This document shows positions 36,535 through 48,484 of a DNA stretch of 64,000 nucleotides, piece after piece. Origin of the DNA: Alligator mississippiensis (Eukaryota > Chordata > Crocodylia > Alligatoridae); the NCBI RefSeq assembly GCF_030867095.1, contig NC_081828.1:208202978-208266977 (forward strand), read 5' to 3'. The position numbers were made by a program, and so were the translations under genes. Position 1 is the stretch's first letter. Each line of letters begins with the position of its first letter. The notes beneath the pieces are model-generated. The model did no database searches and was not told where the DNA came from. It was given only the letters and a program-made list of their open reading frames with translations.

Positions 36535-36792
36535 GTAGGGTGACCGTATGGGGGAATGGGAAAGCCAGGGCGCTTCCCTCCCCAGGCAGTGGCGCTGCTG
36601 CAGGCAGAAGCAGGGGCAGGGTGGTGTGGTGCACCTGGCAAGTGGGCAGCAGTGGTGCTGGCATGCTGCTCTGCCTCCCTGCCAGGCTGTGCCCTGTTCT
36701 CCAGTTTTTCTGGGACGCTCACTTTAATTCTCATCAGCCAACCTCTGAAATCTGGGACTTTCCCAGCTAAATCGGGATGTACGCTCACCCCA
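36535..36792 (+). mobile_element. short TIR DNA transposon remnant
   Basis: Left end TAGGGTGACCGTATG, right end in inverted form TGGGGTGAGCGTACATCCCG. Non-coding, 258 bp. The flanking octamers agree only partly (ctctaggt and atcttgga, 5 of 8), so hAT membership is suggested but not secure. Confidence 0.6.
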
Positions 36793-39700
36793 TCTTGGAG
36801 GCTGCAGAGACGCTTGTAGAAGGGATTGCACAGGAAGGAGTCGTCTCTGGCTGCAAAGAACACTCCTGCCATCATAGAGGCACAGTAGGTTTGATTATAT
36901 GCCTTTGATTTGAATTGAGGAAAGTCACTGCTTGCCCTTATTTTATTATTATTCAAATCATTGCTCAGACTTTGTTTCCTCTGCCTTTAAAAGCTGTGCT
37001 ATTGCAGAGCTCTCCAGCCACTTTGACAAAAATGAGTTAGTTACTCCAGCTTAAATTAGGTAGATTTGAATGGAAATACTTCTCCAAATATTGTGTGGGT
37101 TCTTAACCAGCTGTTGGCAAAACTAGATGGCATTTCATTGTCATTGAGCCCTGAAAAAGCCATGCTACTTCTCCATAGTGACTTTTTACATGCTGCACAC
37201 TCACGGCACTGTGCTTCTTTTAATTAGCACTGTTGAGCTTTCTCAGCAGAGTCGCAGTGAAAAGCCTCAAAAGCCTGCCATGGAAATGCTTTTCATGACA
37301 GCTGGCTTCTCTGCCAGGACGGGGCAGTAAGTGACCTGAAATGGCACCTGGTGGTGAGGGGAGAAGGTGGGGAAGGGATTTGTGGGGTACGGCGGACTTT
37401 GTCTCACTCATAGTAAAGGCTTCCTTTCTGTTGTTTTTTGCATTGTGCTGACTGTCGTTTTCATTTAGCGGCGTTTAAGGAATGATCCAGCTACAAAAGA
37501 GATGAAAGGAGAATTGATAATGATGATTCAGAGCAGCGTGTGAAAGGGAAAAGGACGGGGGTGGGGGATGCGTGCGTGTGTGCGTGCCCACCAGCTCCAG
37601 TACCATTGCGTGAGGCTGTTGGACTCCACCTGGTTCCTTGGAAATCCACTGCCGCCTCCACGTTTGTAACTGGCAGAAGCAGTGCTTCCACGTGTGCTTG
37701 AAATGAGAAAGGTTTGCCTTCTGGGGGAAGCTTGGAAAGACGCTTGTAATCGGACGTAGCTTGGAGCCGCACGTTTCTTTGCTGCATTTTCACGTGCCAG
37801 CAGGTGAGACGGGACTTGTCGAGCCAGCACGGGGAGACGTAACTTCCTTGTGACCTGCACGACTGTCTTCTGACGTGTCACACTTGTGGGTGGGTGCGTG
37901 GTCAGAAATCCTCCCCGGCCGTCCTGCACTCCTTGCATTGAGTGGGGAAAATGCAGGTTGCTGCACAGTGGACCAGCTTCCTTTGGCTCCCTCCACCACA
38001 ACCTTTGCTTCTCAGTGATACTCCTTGGGCATCTTCACGTCCTTCCTCTTCCACCTCCCCCTTCCAGCTCAGTTCACCCTTAATCCAAAGAGCTTTCAGT
38101 CAGGCACACGTAGGAGCCAGGAATTTTGTATTTGTTTCCTCGCCGCTCTTGCCTTGCTCGCACTGTCATCTCTCCCGCCTTCAGCCCGGCCGGTTGCAGC
38201 CCGAGTCAGCTGTTCAATTCTATCTTCCCAGCGGTGTCTGGGAGCAAAGTGCAACTGCAGCCCTCTCCATTACTGGTCAGGAACAGCTCCCCAAAATTTC
38301 TGAAGAAATCCAGCTGCAGTGCCTTGCTGGGGGGAGGGTGTTTGAATAGAAGGAGGAATCCAAACTTTTTTTGAGCAGCCGTCGAAGGTCGGTGTTGCCA
38401 CGCAGCTAATGTACCGCGAGAGCTTGTCTTTATGCAGCATCCGACTTTCCCTTGTAAGCGACAGATCGACGTGCCATCATGGCTCCTCCTTTTCCAGGGG
38501 AGTGCAAACATTTACTACTGGTGTGACTCCACTATGGATAGACTACCTACGTGGAACTGACTGCTGCTACAGTCCACGAGCGAAATAACTTTTTATTTTA
38601 ACCGAGAGACATTTCAGTCTTCCCTTCAGACTAGAAACAGACACTTTTTTTTCAAATTTCTCTTCCATTGATTTGTGGTAACCCGTATGAAAGGACTGTG
38701 GTTGTATATGCGGCCATTTGGGTGATGACTATTGCACTTCACGCTCCCCTCCTTTCAGTGCTGCTGCTGGTCAGGCCTAGGAAGAGGGGTGGACTCTGAT
38801 CGGCAGAAGTCAGTGGTGTAAATGCAGCCATACCACTGAAATGGGTACAGTTCATTTTGCCAGTGGGCAAGGGGCAGGAGTTATTATAGCACAACAGAGC
38901 ACAGATCTGCTGGAGCACTGCTGATTTAGGGTATCGGTATCCCTATATCAGTGATGCACTTCTGCTGTAGACATAGCCAGGGAGCTGCAGGTTGTTTGGC
39001 TCGTCCTGTTTTACTTCTGGTCCAGTGACAGACTGTCCCGTGACTGCGTCCTTGTATTATATTATTCTTTTCAGTTGTGTCCATAGCAGAATAGCGGGTG
39101 CCGAGCCCTACCGTACAGCACCGTCGTCTTTTGATTTTGACCTGGCTGTTAGCTGTTTGTCTCCACTTTCCTTTCTTCCGTCTGTTTAAGTTGTCACGTA
39201 GGTTAGCTAAGAATGGTTGGTTGTCCTTGTCAAGAAAATGGTCCTTTTCTAAGTGTTCTTGCAAGAGAGTTATTTTCTCTGTCGTCTTAAAGTCCCATGC
39301 ATGCCTGCCTCCCCCCACAAACATCCGGCATATTTCCGGAGCTGCCACATGGGGCATCAGGGAGTAACACTTGCTTCAGAAAATCTTGGAAGCGTGGCCA
39401 TCACTTCCTCTAATTTCTGTTTCTGTTTTTACCACAGGCTTCATTTACACAGTGTGCTGAGACCACTGACAGGAAATTGGCCTTTATTGCTTGGGCTCCT
39501 GTCCATCCCTTTTTCTGGACAGCAAGGGCGCACAAGTCACATTAGCTAGTCAAGACAGTTGTGAGAGAGGAGAGCCCTAAGGGTCAATTTGATGAACCCA
39601 CAAATTAAAATACAGCTGCCTGTGATTTGGAGACGGATGAAGACAACTGCATCTTTCCCCCTGTTGAACATAGGGCCCATCGTATGCATCTGTCACAAGC

Positions 39701-41103
39701 GCTTGACGAGCCACCTTTGTCAGCGTAGTTGTGCTGTGTTTTAAACCAGTCTGTAGCGTGTCCGCTGTCTGTGCGTACCACTGGTGCACGCATGCTGCAG
39801 ATTGAGAAGTGCGGTCCTGTCCTGTGCAAACTGTCTCGGGAAGTGAAAAGGGAGGTTGAAGGTTTCTGCAATTGCCGTGAACTTTGGGTGAAATATTTGG
39901 TTGTACTGAAGTCAAATGGGAATTCTGCCACTGACTTCAGCGTGGCAAGGATTTCCACCCCTTTGATTTGTCAGAGCCAGAAAACCTTTTTTGTAGAAAT
40001 GTGCATTTCACAAACGGTTTTTGGACAGGAAACCTCCTTTCTTTTTTAACACGTGCAGACGTTTCACGTCAGAATGCTTCCATGTTACGAACCCAAACGA
40101 TACCATCTTTTGTTATTTAGGTTGCGCACATTGATTTGATGAGCTGATTTCTGCCGTCAGTTGTTTAAATGCAGTGAATGCTGGGTAGTAGGTCATCGAT
40201 GTACTATGTCTTGCATATATTACGGCCATGCCTTGGCATTTGCTTTTAGTTTGTAATCCAACACCCAGCTGCTTCAGCGTCAAAGTACAAGCAGCTATTT
40301 AGTGGTTCAGCTAGTGTTAAGGAATGCATTGTGGGGCTGTTTACTCCGTTACGTAGAAGGCTCTGCACAGTACAGTGCGGTTCAGTTCAGTTAGAAAAAA
40401 CAAAACACATTCAAACCCAGCCTACGGATGAAAGCTTAAGGTAGGTGTTCTCCCAAATAGAGAATGGAGCAGCACAGAGGGCTAGATTTATATCCTGTTG
40501 TCTGCACATTCCTGCTAGGGTGGGCAGAGGCAGCTCGCAATGTGTTAGGGAACTAGACCAGAAAAAAAAAATCTGCTCCCCTATTGCAGCTGTTCTGCTG
40601 CCTCTCCATCTCTGTCTGGAAGAAAAAAAAAAAAAAGTGAAAGAAGTTATGGTTTACATTATGTTTGCATTTCATATCCTCAGAAGAAGCTGCAGATTGG
40701 GCTTGACATTTTAAAGGCCCGCGTCACCTGAGTTTCCTTGTGGCAGTGTTGACCCACGCAGAGCGGCAGCACCGCTCGAATTCCTAGCGTTGCTTTAAAA
40801 AGGAAAAACCCTGGAGGAGCTCGGCACGGCCAGGCAGGCGCGGGGCATTCCAGACTGCTCTGGCGTACATGCGGTAGCTTGAGATGCAACGTATTTCAAG
40901 AACTTCTTGAGGTGGTGATTGCTGAGAGCAATATTGCAGAAAAGTGGGGGAGGGGGGCACAAGTAAGTGCATTTTTTTTGGAATGGGATTTCCTGAACAG
41001 TTTCAGGGGTAAATTGAAGAGAAGGTTTTTGTCAAAGTAAATATAGTACCTGCAAGCAGTGCCTTAGGGTTGTACTCTGCAAGGTAAAGTTTTCTATCTA
41101 AAG
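36793..41103. other. intron 1 block, nothing coding
   Basis: No exon recognised. Around 38800-38985 a decayed repeat is likely (gtatcggtatccctatatca and a ctgtagacatagcca end resemble reptile MITE termini), but I cannot bound it. Confidence 0.4.
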
Positions 41104-41329
41104 CAGGGGTTGGCAACATTTTTTCGACAGTGCCAAAAACACCCACAAGCTTGGTTTTTAAGATGTTGGCATGCCAAGAGCGGATGGCAGCGGAGCTGCA
41201 AGGGGCCCAATCCTTGTTGTGGCAGTGCAGCCCTCCACTCTTCCCTGCCGTCCATCCCAAGGTGCATGTGCCAAGTAAAATGCCTTCACGTGCCATGCTG
41301 GCAGCCATGCCAGGGGTTGCCTGCCCCTG
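41104..41329 (+). mobile_element. non-autonomous hAT-like element, family C copy 2
   Basis: Termini CAGGGGTTGGCAAC and, inverted, CAGGGGCAGGCAACCC. Flanking octamers ATCTAAAG (41096-41103) and ATCTATAG (41330-41337) agree at 7 of 8, the expected hAT duplication with a TCTA core. 226 bp, close in length to copy 1 at 22683. Confidence 0.82.
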
Positions 41330-41497
41330 ATCTATAGCAAGTAGCAGAAGTTACTTAGCCCACCACCTGACTCTGCCAGCCCTCATGCAGAGCGACTACT
41401 GCAAGGGGACAGAGGTTGCCTCTGTCTCCCAAATTGATTGCTGGATTCCTGTGGTGCGATATGGACACACAGCTACTAGGTATTGGATGCAACCTAT

Positions 41498-42262
41498 CAG
41501 GGCTGTGCGAAGCTTTGGTCCCTGATTCGATTTGGCCCGATTCAGTGGCTGAATCTCCGAATCTGAATCAAATCAGAAAGCCCTTTAATCTCTCCGAATT
41601 GAATTGGAACTCTCCGAATCGATACGGGCAGACAGGTTTCAGTGTTTTTTTTCTACATACCTCTAGGTAGCAGGGGCTTGTGAGTGCTGCAGTGCTGGGG
41701 CACATGGAGCATCCCACAGGAGCATGGGGGGCTCCCCAGCGCGCTCGGCAGCCAACCTGGAAATGGACCAGAAGCACTTCCAGTCCACTTTTGGGTCTGC
41801 CAGAGAGCATGTGGAGGACCCCTGCTGAGCCCCCCAGGCTCAGTGACCGGTGCCTCCTGGGTGTGGGGGGAACCTGGGGTTCCCCCATGGCTGATCACCA
41901 AGCTCAGGGGGGCCCTGTCTGCTCCTGGCAGACCTGGAAGTGGACTGGAAGTATTTCTGGTCCACTTCCAGGTTTGCCGCTGAGCACGTGGGGGGGCCCT
42001 CTGCACTCCTGTGGGATGCTTCATGCACCTCAGCATTGCATTGATCACGAGCTGCGCTGATACCTCAAGGTACGTAGAAAAAACTTTTAAAGCTGTGTCA
42101 ATGTCCAAAACGCTGATTCTCCAAATCAGCATCGAATCTTCAGGTAAGGTTTCAGCCCAATCGAATCGGGGGCAGTGATCCGAATCAATGAACCAAATCG
42201 CTGTCCCTGATTCGAGCTGAATCCAAATCTGAATCGAATAGGGCCTGCTTTGCACGCCCCTA
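41498..42262 (+). mobile_element. long foldback element rich in GATTCGG motifs, copy 1
   Basis: 765 bp. Ends read CAGGGCTGTGCGAAGC and, inverted, TAGGGGCGTGCAAAGC. Just inside are clusters of ccgaatctgaat, gattcgattt and similar words in opposite orientation on the two sides. Pairing continues inward (ggagcatcccacaggag on the left against the inverse of ctcctgtgggatgctt on the right), so most of the element is one long inverted repeat. No transposase. A CTATCAG heptamer is found at both borders, but its register overlaps the terminus, so the target duplication is ambiguous. Confidence 0.8.
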
Positions 42263-44840
42263 CTATCAGTACATTTTGGAGACATTACACTGGTGTTGGG
42301 TAGTTTACTTGTGGGCTTTCCACATTGGACCTAGAAGTAGAGAAGGTTTTATTTTGTTCCATTTCCAATTCCCTGCTATCTATATCTAGTTCAATAAGAC
42401 TTATTAGGCAAGGTGCTGTGTGCTTTAACCATGTCAAGTTTCCAAAGTGCTTGCAAGTGAGAGACCATAAGGGAATGTCAAACGGAATTTGTTAAATCGG
42501 ACTCGGATTGTCTCACTGCCCGCTAACTGGCTGGAAGGAGCATAGTAGCAAGTAGGGCTTTTAGCTGTGGTCAGCTGACAAGGATTTTAAATGTAGGTCT
42601 CAGCCCTTCCAGGAGCGAGAAGCAAAGTAGCCGAGGTTCTTAAGAGGATATGAGGTTCAGCGCTCTTATTGTCTCAAGAGATGACAGACCCCTTCTTTGC
42701 CATCAGCTGGTGGAGGAGATAATCCTAAACGTGGCTAGTCCTGTTGGTTAGAAAATATGTGTTTATAACGGACAAATGTCTGGTTCCTCTGACATAAAGA
42801 ATAGGCTGCACTGGCAGCAGAGCCATCTGCTCTTTTGCTGCTCCATTTCACAGCCATGCCCGCAGATCCTTAGCTTGCCCAAAACCCAGCTCTGAAGGTA
42901 TATGGGTTGTAGCCCTTTTGGTCTAAGGGTATAGGGCAGACTAGTTTCTTTGGGTAAATCTGATATGTATTTTTTAGACCAGCTCAGATAGTTGGAAAAA
43001 TTCTTCTTGGCTTTGAAGGTAAGTGTTCTCGGAAAATGGAAGTCTTTTGGAAGATAGTCATTTGAGTGTTACTGTTTTCAAGACTTGGAAAAGAAGGTCT
43101 TGAAAACCTTCTAATGGGGGGGAAAACCTTGAAAATGGGGCTTGTTGATTGACTCCAAATATCAGAGGTGGTAGGACAGGCTGGTGACCACAGACACACG
43201 GACAGACAGATATCCAGTTGCTAGTTAAACACCACATACTGCAGCAGGACACAGGATCTTGAGCTCCAAAAACACCGGTTAGCACTTGGAATCAAAGTGA
43301 AACCTTTATTAGCAGCTCCCAGCGTATGGCCTGCACATGGCTGCAAATATGTGAATAGGTCAAATGTCATACCCTGCTAAAAGATAGGTGCGCTAAAATT
43401 TTAAAGCAATTTCTCAGAGCTTTGTTAGAACAAAAAAGCTGATAAATGTACTACTTTCACTTTGAAGAATTTGGACCTATCCTAGTATCTAAAAAAAGAA
43501 AACCACACTTTTCATTAAAAAAAAACCAAACAAACGCAAAAAACCCAACCCAACCAAGCATGAAAATTACAACTACATGGGACTGTTTAAAGGACACCTG
43601 ACTGCATGCCTGAGCTGGTTTCATGATACACACGCTAGTGGTGGGCTTGGCTTGGTTTAGAGATTGCTTTAAGATATTTGGAGATTACTCTTACTAGCTC
43701 CTTACCTTTGTATGTAGGACAGGCACAATTAATATCCTTAGTTAGCACAGGGAATACCATCAGGTAAAATGTACGAGGTATAAAACACAAGATAGTCATA
43801 TGGTATGTTAGCACTGGAGTATAATACAGCTGGTTTTACTTGGGCAAAATGCCCATTCATGTCAGTGGAAGTCTTCATGAATACGGAAAACCAGATTTGA
43901 CCTTGCATATAACTTTTGTCCAAAGAGCAGCTCAAAACCTTTGTAAATGATTGACAAGTTTTAGGGATGTCTTTCTTCTCCGCAAGCAATAATGTTGGGG
44001 CCTAGTAACTGTTTAAGTAAAGTTTAGAATATATTCCCATGCCCATTACTATGACAGGATCTTGTATTAGAGTCCTGTATCTGACTGCACTGAGTTTGCA
44101 ACTATATAGTTTCATCTGGCTAGCTCAGCATTGCTTATCAAAACCCTGAATAGGATTTCCATTTCAATTGTTAAGGGGGAAAAGTGCTTCTTTTTAGTGG
44201 AGAAACAAATTTTAAAAGAAATTGGAAAGCCCATAGTCCACAGCTGTGCCAATGCCCTCTATGTTCAAGTAGGAAAGGCCAGTAAAAGTGTGGTGTTCTC
44301 TTGAGGCAGACAAGGTTCCTTGGGTGAATTCTTGATGAATATTTACCCTTTACATGTGGAAGTATCCAGAAAATAGTGTGGAGACAGCATTTCTAGAGCC
44401 TTTGTCACTGCCTTCTCTCCCACCCTTCATACTGGTTGTCATTCTGCTTTCTTCTAGACCTAATTTATAACAATGCAAATAGGAGGCAGGAGTGTCTGAC
44501 CCAAAGGGAGCAAGTCTTCCTGTAATTCTGAAATGCCCCGTCCTACATCAGGTAACAATGCAAGTGATGTCTGCCTCAGCATTGCCAGGTGGGTTCTTCA
44601 GACCTTTAGATTTAGAAAGGATATTGGGTTCTTCAGGTGCATTCAGATACACAATAGTTATCGTTAAGCTGAATTTAAAGTGAGGGACTTTTCTTAAATG
44701 GAGACGCATGTAAACGCGGTTCTGTGGGTTTTGTTCTGCTGCCATCACTCTTGGGATCTGTTTGGCATCTTTTGCAGCGTCCTTGGCTATTTGGACTCCA
44801 GGCATTAAGGCGCTAGTGTCCATCGGGTTCATTTTCTATT
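42263..44840. other. intron 1 block, nothing coding
   Basis: No exon or clear transposon recognised. A local purine-rich duplication lies near 43075-43135 (gaaaacctt recurs). Confidence 0.45.
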
Positions 44841-45475
44841 AGAATCATAGAAAAATAGGGCTGGAAGGGACCTAGAAAGGTCACTTAGTCGAACTCTGGC
44901 TCAACTATCCATCAAAAAGTTCATCTAACCTGTACTTAGGCACTCCCAGTGATGGAGATGCTACAGGGTACATCTACATGTGCATTAATGCACTTTTCCT
45001 AAAGCACATTACATTTAGTACCTCCAGTATGAGATACTAAGTTAATACACATTAGGCTGCCATAACGTGCATTAACACAAGCACATGCTTTTTCAGTGAT
45101 GCTCAATATGCAGTAGCCTATTCTACTGCACGTTAGCGTATTAGCACGGTTTTTTATGTGCTGCTTTCATGCTCAGTAGAATAGGCTACTGTGCATTGAA
45201 GTGCAAGTGTAGATGTACCCAGTGTCTCCTTACCTAATCTGTTCTGATGCCTAACTGCCCTCAGAGTTGGATAGTTTGTCCTAATATCTACCCTAAATCC
45301 CCTCGTTGTGTAGAGTATACCCATTCCTTCTTGTTCCGTCTCTAGTGGAGAATGCATTGCTGTCCTGTTTGTAACAACCTTTTCTATATTTGAAGGCCTT
45401 TTATCAAATTTCTCCTTAGTCTTCCCTTCTCTGGACTAAATATTCCAATTCTTTCAGCCTTTCATACTGAGCCAC
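44841..45475 (-). mobile_element. CR1 3'-end fragment, interrupted by a MITE
   Basis: Begins agaatcatagaaaaatagggctggaagg and resumes after the insertion with ccttacctaatctgttctgatgcctaac and gttggatagtttgtcctaat, which is the inverted CR1 3' region in order. The inserted MITE occupies 44964-45222. Confidence 0.85.
44964..45222 (+). repeat. foldback MITE nested in CR1
   Basis: 259 bp with ends CAGGGTACATCTACATGTG and, inverted, CTGGGTACATCTACACTTG. Inside, gtagcctattctactg pairs with cagtagaataggctac, making nearly the whole element self-complementary. It splits a CR1 tail, so it is younger than that CR1 copy. Its termini resemble family A (GGGYRCATCTACA). Confidence 0.85.
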
Positions 45476-47213
45476 TTCATTTCAAATTTTAGATGGGTGC
45501 AAGGAAAGCTGGATACTTCTGATGTGTCCCCCCCCTCCCCTCTCCATGTCCGACAGCTGCCACTCCCTCCTTCACTCCACCAGAAGTGTACCCAGAAAGG
45601 GGTAAACTCCTTAAAAAAACATTGAAACCCCTCGTTCTACGCAAATCAAAGATCTGACTCCCACCTTTGCTCCGTTTCTGACAGACGCATGCCTCTTTTC
45701 AGTACCAAAATTAAAAGCTAGCTGCTAGATGAAATGACTTTCTTCATGTTATTGGTTAGTCTAAAAATGGCAAGCTGGCCTTTTTAACAGGGCCACATAT
45801 TAAAACATAAGTGATTTGAGACAGAAGAAAACCATATTTTTTACTAGGTGAAGATTACCTTTTAAAAAGCTTATGTCAAAGTCTTCAGCTCTTTTGAAAA
45901 TCATGCTGCTTAATCAGGTGCCAGTTCTGGAGCTAAACTTTTTAAGCTTTCTAGAGTTTGACAAATTTGTGATTTACCTTTTATTTAGCACCCAAATGGT
46001 AGTGGTTTCTCCCCTTCCCCCGCTCTCCTAGTGGAGTGGCTAGAGCTATTGCTTTTAAATAACTGTGCACTATTCAATTTGTGCACGTGCGTGAAACTTG
46101 TAATGGTCTTAGACATAGCAATAAGAAATTTGCTCATATTTGTCCTTCAGTTTTCTAATAATTTTCACCATTAAATCAGGATCATTTTACTCTGTGCAGT
46201 CACTAGTGCTCCACCATATAAAATGGTCCCACCCTCAGGTGCCAGCATTTTGCACTCACTTTTTATACTTGTATAAATGACTGCTGATGCTGCAGAGGGG
46301 ATGCAGAATTAGGTCTTGTATCCCTTCCTATCAAATAGTAAAATAAGAGCAAATTTGTTTCTGGCCAGTGGTCACCAAGTTTCCTTATAAGTTACTCTGG
46401 TAGCTCACTTCTCAGTTTTGTTAGCCGATAGCGATGATACAGTGGTAGCTTTCAAAATACACATTTAACATCCCTGAATTTGCTTGTAAAGGACAAGTGA
46501 ACACTTGAGGGATATTAAATATCTATTCTGCTCCTTAATGATGTGAGCACCATTGAGAAGATTGCTTCATGTATATTGTAGTGTGCAATGCACACGCACT
46601 GTCTCTGTGTGTACAGGGGTCTAGGGCTTTTTTTGTTCCAAGACCTAGTGAGTATCTCAGCTGTGACGGTTGTCTTCTAGTTGATCGTAAACTCCAAATG
46701 CATGACATACTTTCCATATGAGCATCAGCAATTGAAGAATAAAGGTTCAGACTCCTGCAGGTGATAAAACAGGAGACAGTCTGTTGTCAGGAATATCGTC
46801 AACGTTAATTTTCTGTGTAGTTGTCAAACTTTTCAGTCATTGTCTTTTAACTGTAAATGTGGCTGACGTGTGAACAACTGAACTGTGACCAGGATTCATT
46901 TTGGGCAGATTAGCATGTGTGATAGTTCACTTTGGATATTGTTTTTGCAGCTACTGATGTGATTTTTTTTTAAAGCAAATTTTAGAATGATGCTTTGAAT
47001 TTGAACTTGATTCAGGGTGCTTCTGTGTTTAACAGATTAGAGTCTGTAGATGGCAAATGTCATGAATGTTTCTTTTAAAATTGCTTTTGGGTGTGCTACT
47101 CAAGCCTTTCAGCCCAGGAATGATGCACATCGCATCTCCATGTTTTTAGATTTATTTTGTGTGAATCTTGGTTTGTTTTTCAGCATGCCTTTGTCTCCTA
47201 GTTTGCCCTCTTG
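45476..47213. other. intron 1 block, nothing coding
   Basis: No exon or clear repeat recognised. Confidence 0.45.
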
Positions 47214-47666
47214 GGGCACTTCTCCACCAGTGGGAAACTGTGTTTCCCTGGGGACAAAGAGCCGTGGTACAATGAGTGCTGCTGCTACTTGTCTCTGGGG
47301 AATCCCTGTGTGGCACGTTGCCCCAGGTGGGGTAGGGGAGGCTGGGGGCCAGTAACTGTGCTGGCCCCAGCAGCCTTACCTGGGCTCCTGGGGGCCTCCG
47401 TGGGCTGCAGCACGGAGCCTGGCCAACAGCTGGAGCGTGGCCCTTACTGTCCAGGCTCCAGTTTTGGGCGACGTGGGCCGCTCTGCTTTTCTTGGGTGCA
47501 GGTTTTTTGACACCGGGATCTCCCAGTATCACCCCCCCCCCCCCCCCCCAACCTCCCTGTGCTGCAAATTCGCAGCGCGGGAAATGCCTGCACATGCAGC
47601 ATGTGCAGTCTGCAGACAGGTCTGCGGCACCACATACCGCACATGCGCGCTCGTCTGGATGCACCC
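47214..47666 (+). repeat. GC-rich MITE, family D copy 1
   Basis: Right end inverted reads GGGTGCATCCAGACGAGCGCG; left end gggcacttctccaccag is more decayed. Interior aligns in order with 59646-60061: ggggaggctgggggccag, gggctgcagca, gagcctggccaacagctgga, and tgctgcaaat near the right. It contains a C18 run (47532-47549). No coding capacity; overlapping open frames here are repeat-derived. Confidence 0.7.
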
Positions 47667-48335
47667 TTGAAGTATTTTGACCACAAGGGAAGCTGTATCA
47701 CTGGTCGACTAGGTCTTAGTGACACCCAGCGGTAGTCTGCGGAGGCTTAATTTAGAACATTTTATATATAGAATATCATTTTATTTTCACTGTGTATGTT
47801 GCATTGGAAGTGTTTCCAATTTGCTAACTTTGACAGTACCTAATTATTTCAGAGACATGTGCTCTTCCAGATTCGATAACATACTTAAAGATTAGAGGAC
47901 TATGGAAGAGTTAAGTATTGCAATTCTATGGTAACAAGTCATATTTAAAAAAACATCAATTGAAAGTTGTGTGACTGTGAGATTTGGCAAAGAGAAAAAA
48001 GGAAGAAGGGTTTTTGGTTACATCATTGGATAACAATGTTTGACCAGTCACTTCCCTGTTACTACTGAGGCAGGGGCTCAGGGCCATGATTGCAAGTGCA
48101 GTAATTCATGTGTGTGAAAAAGCTTATGCGTTTGGCTTTCTGCTCTCTGAATGCCTAGGCCAAACCAGGCAGGACACGGCCTTTTTTAAGAATCTGAAAG
48201 GTCTCTTTGTATATGGTCTCTTCAGCATATATATATATATATATATATATTTAATTACTCAGGCGGGGGCAGAGCTCGTGGTTTGTTGTTTTATTCTTAT
48301 CTTTATCTTCAATCGACTACTCCCAGTTGTTTCAC
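47667..48335. other. intron 1 block, nothing coding
   Basis: Only a simple (AT)12 run at 48227-48250 was recognised. Confidence 0.45.
48227..48250 (+). repeat. (AT)12 microsatellite
   Basis: Twelve perfect AT units. Confidence 0.95.
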
Positions 48336-48379
48336 CCAGTTGTTACAAGGTTGATAAATAGATGCCAATAGGGCAAGGC

Positions 48380-48480
48380 AATCCTTTTACTTTAGTTTTG
48401 TACAGCGTCTAGTACAACAAATCCTTAATTAGATCCCATAGATGTGGTTATATAGGGAAAATGATCATCGCTAACAACAG
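48380..48480 (+). repeat. amniote MIR-like tail repeat
   Basis: tttagttttgtacagcgtct followed by agtacaacaaatcctt matches the inverse of the same SINE-derived unit seen near 10900 and 18480. Confidence 0.5.
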
Positions 48481-48484
48481 AAAC

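Noticed and set aside
38926-39357. 143-codon minus-strand open frame
   Set aside because: No family resemblance. It partly overlaps a likely decayed repeat, and no splice structure supports it.
41490-42270. CTATCAG at both borders of the first foldback as a target duplication
   Set aside because: The heptamer overlaps the first bases of the terminus, so it conflicts with the ends defined by the clean 8-bp duplication of the second copy. It is left unresolved.
41653-42285. 210-codon minus-strand open frame
   Set aside because: It lies almost entirely within the foldback element and arises from its inverted repeats.
47152-47725. Cluster of 60-170 codon open frames with Cys-rich peptides
   Set aside because: They overlap the GC-rich family D MITE and its C18 run. 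The Cys-rich appearance comes from repeat sequence in an arbitrary frame.
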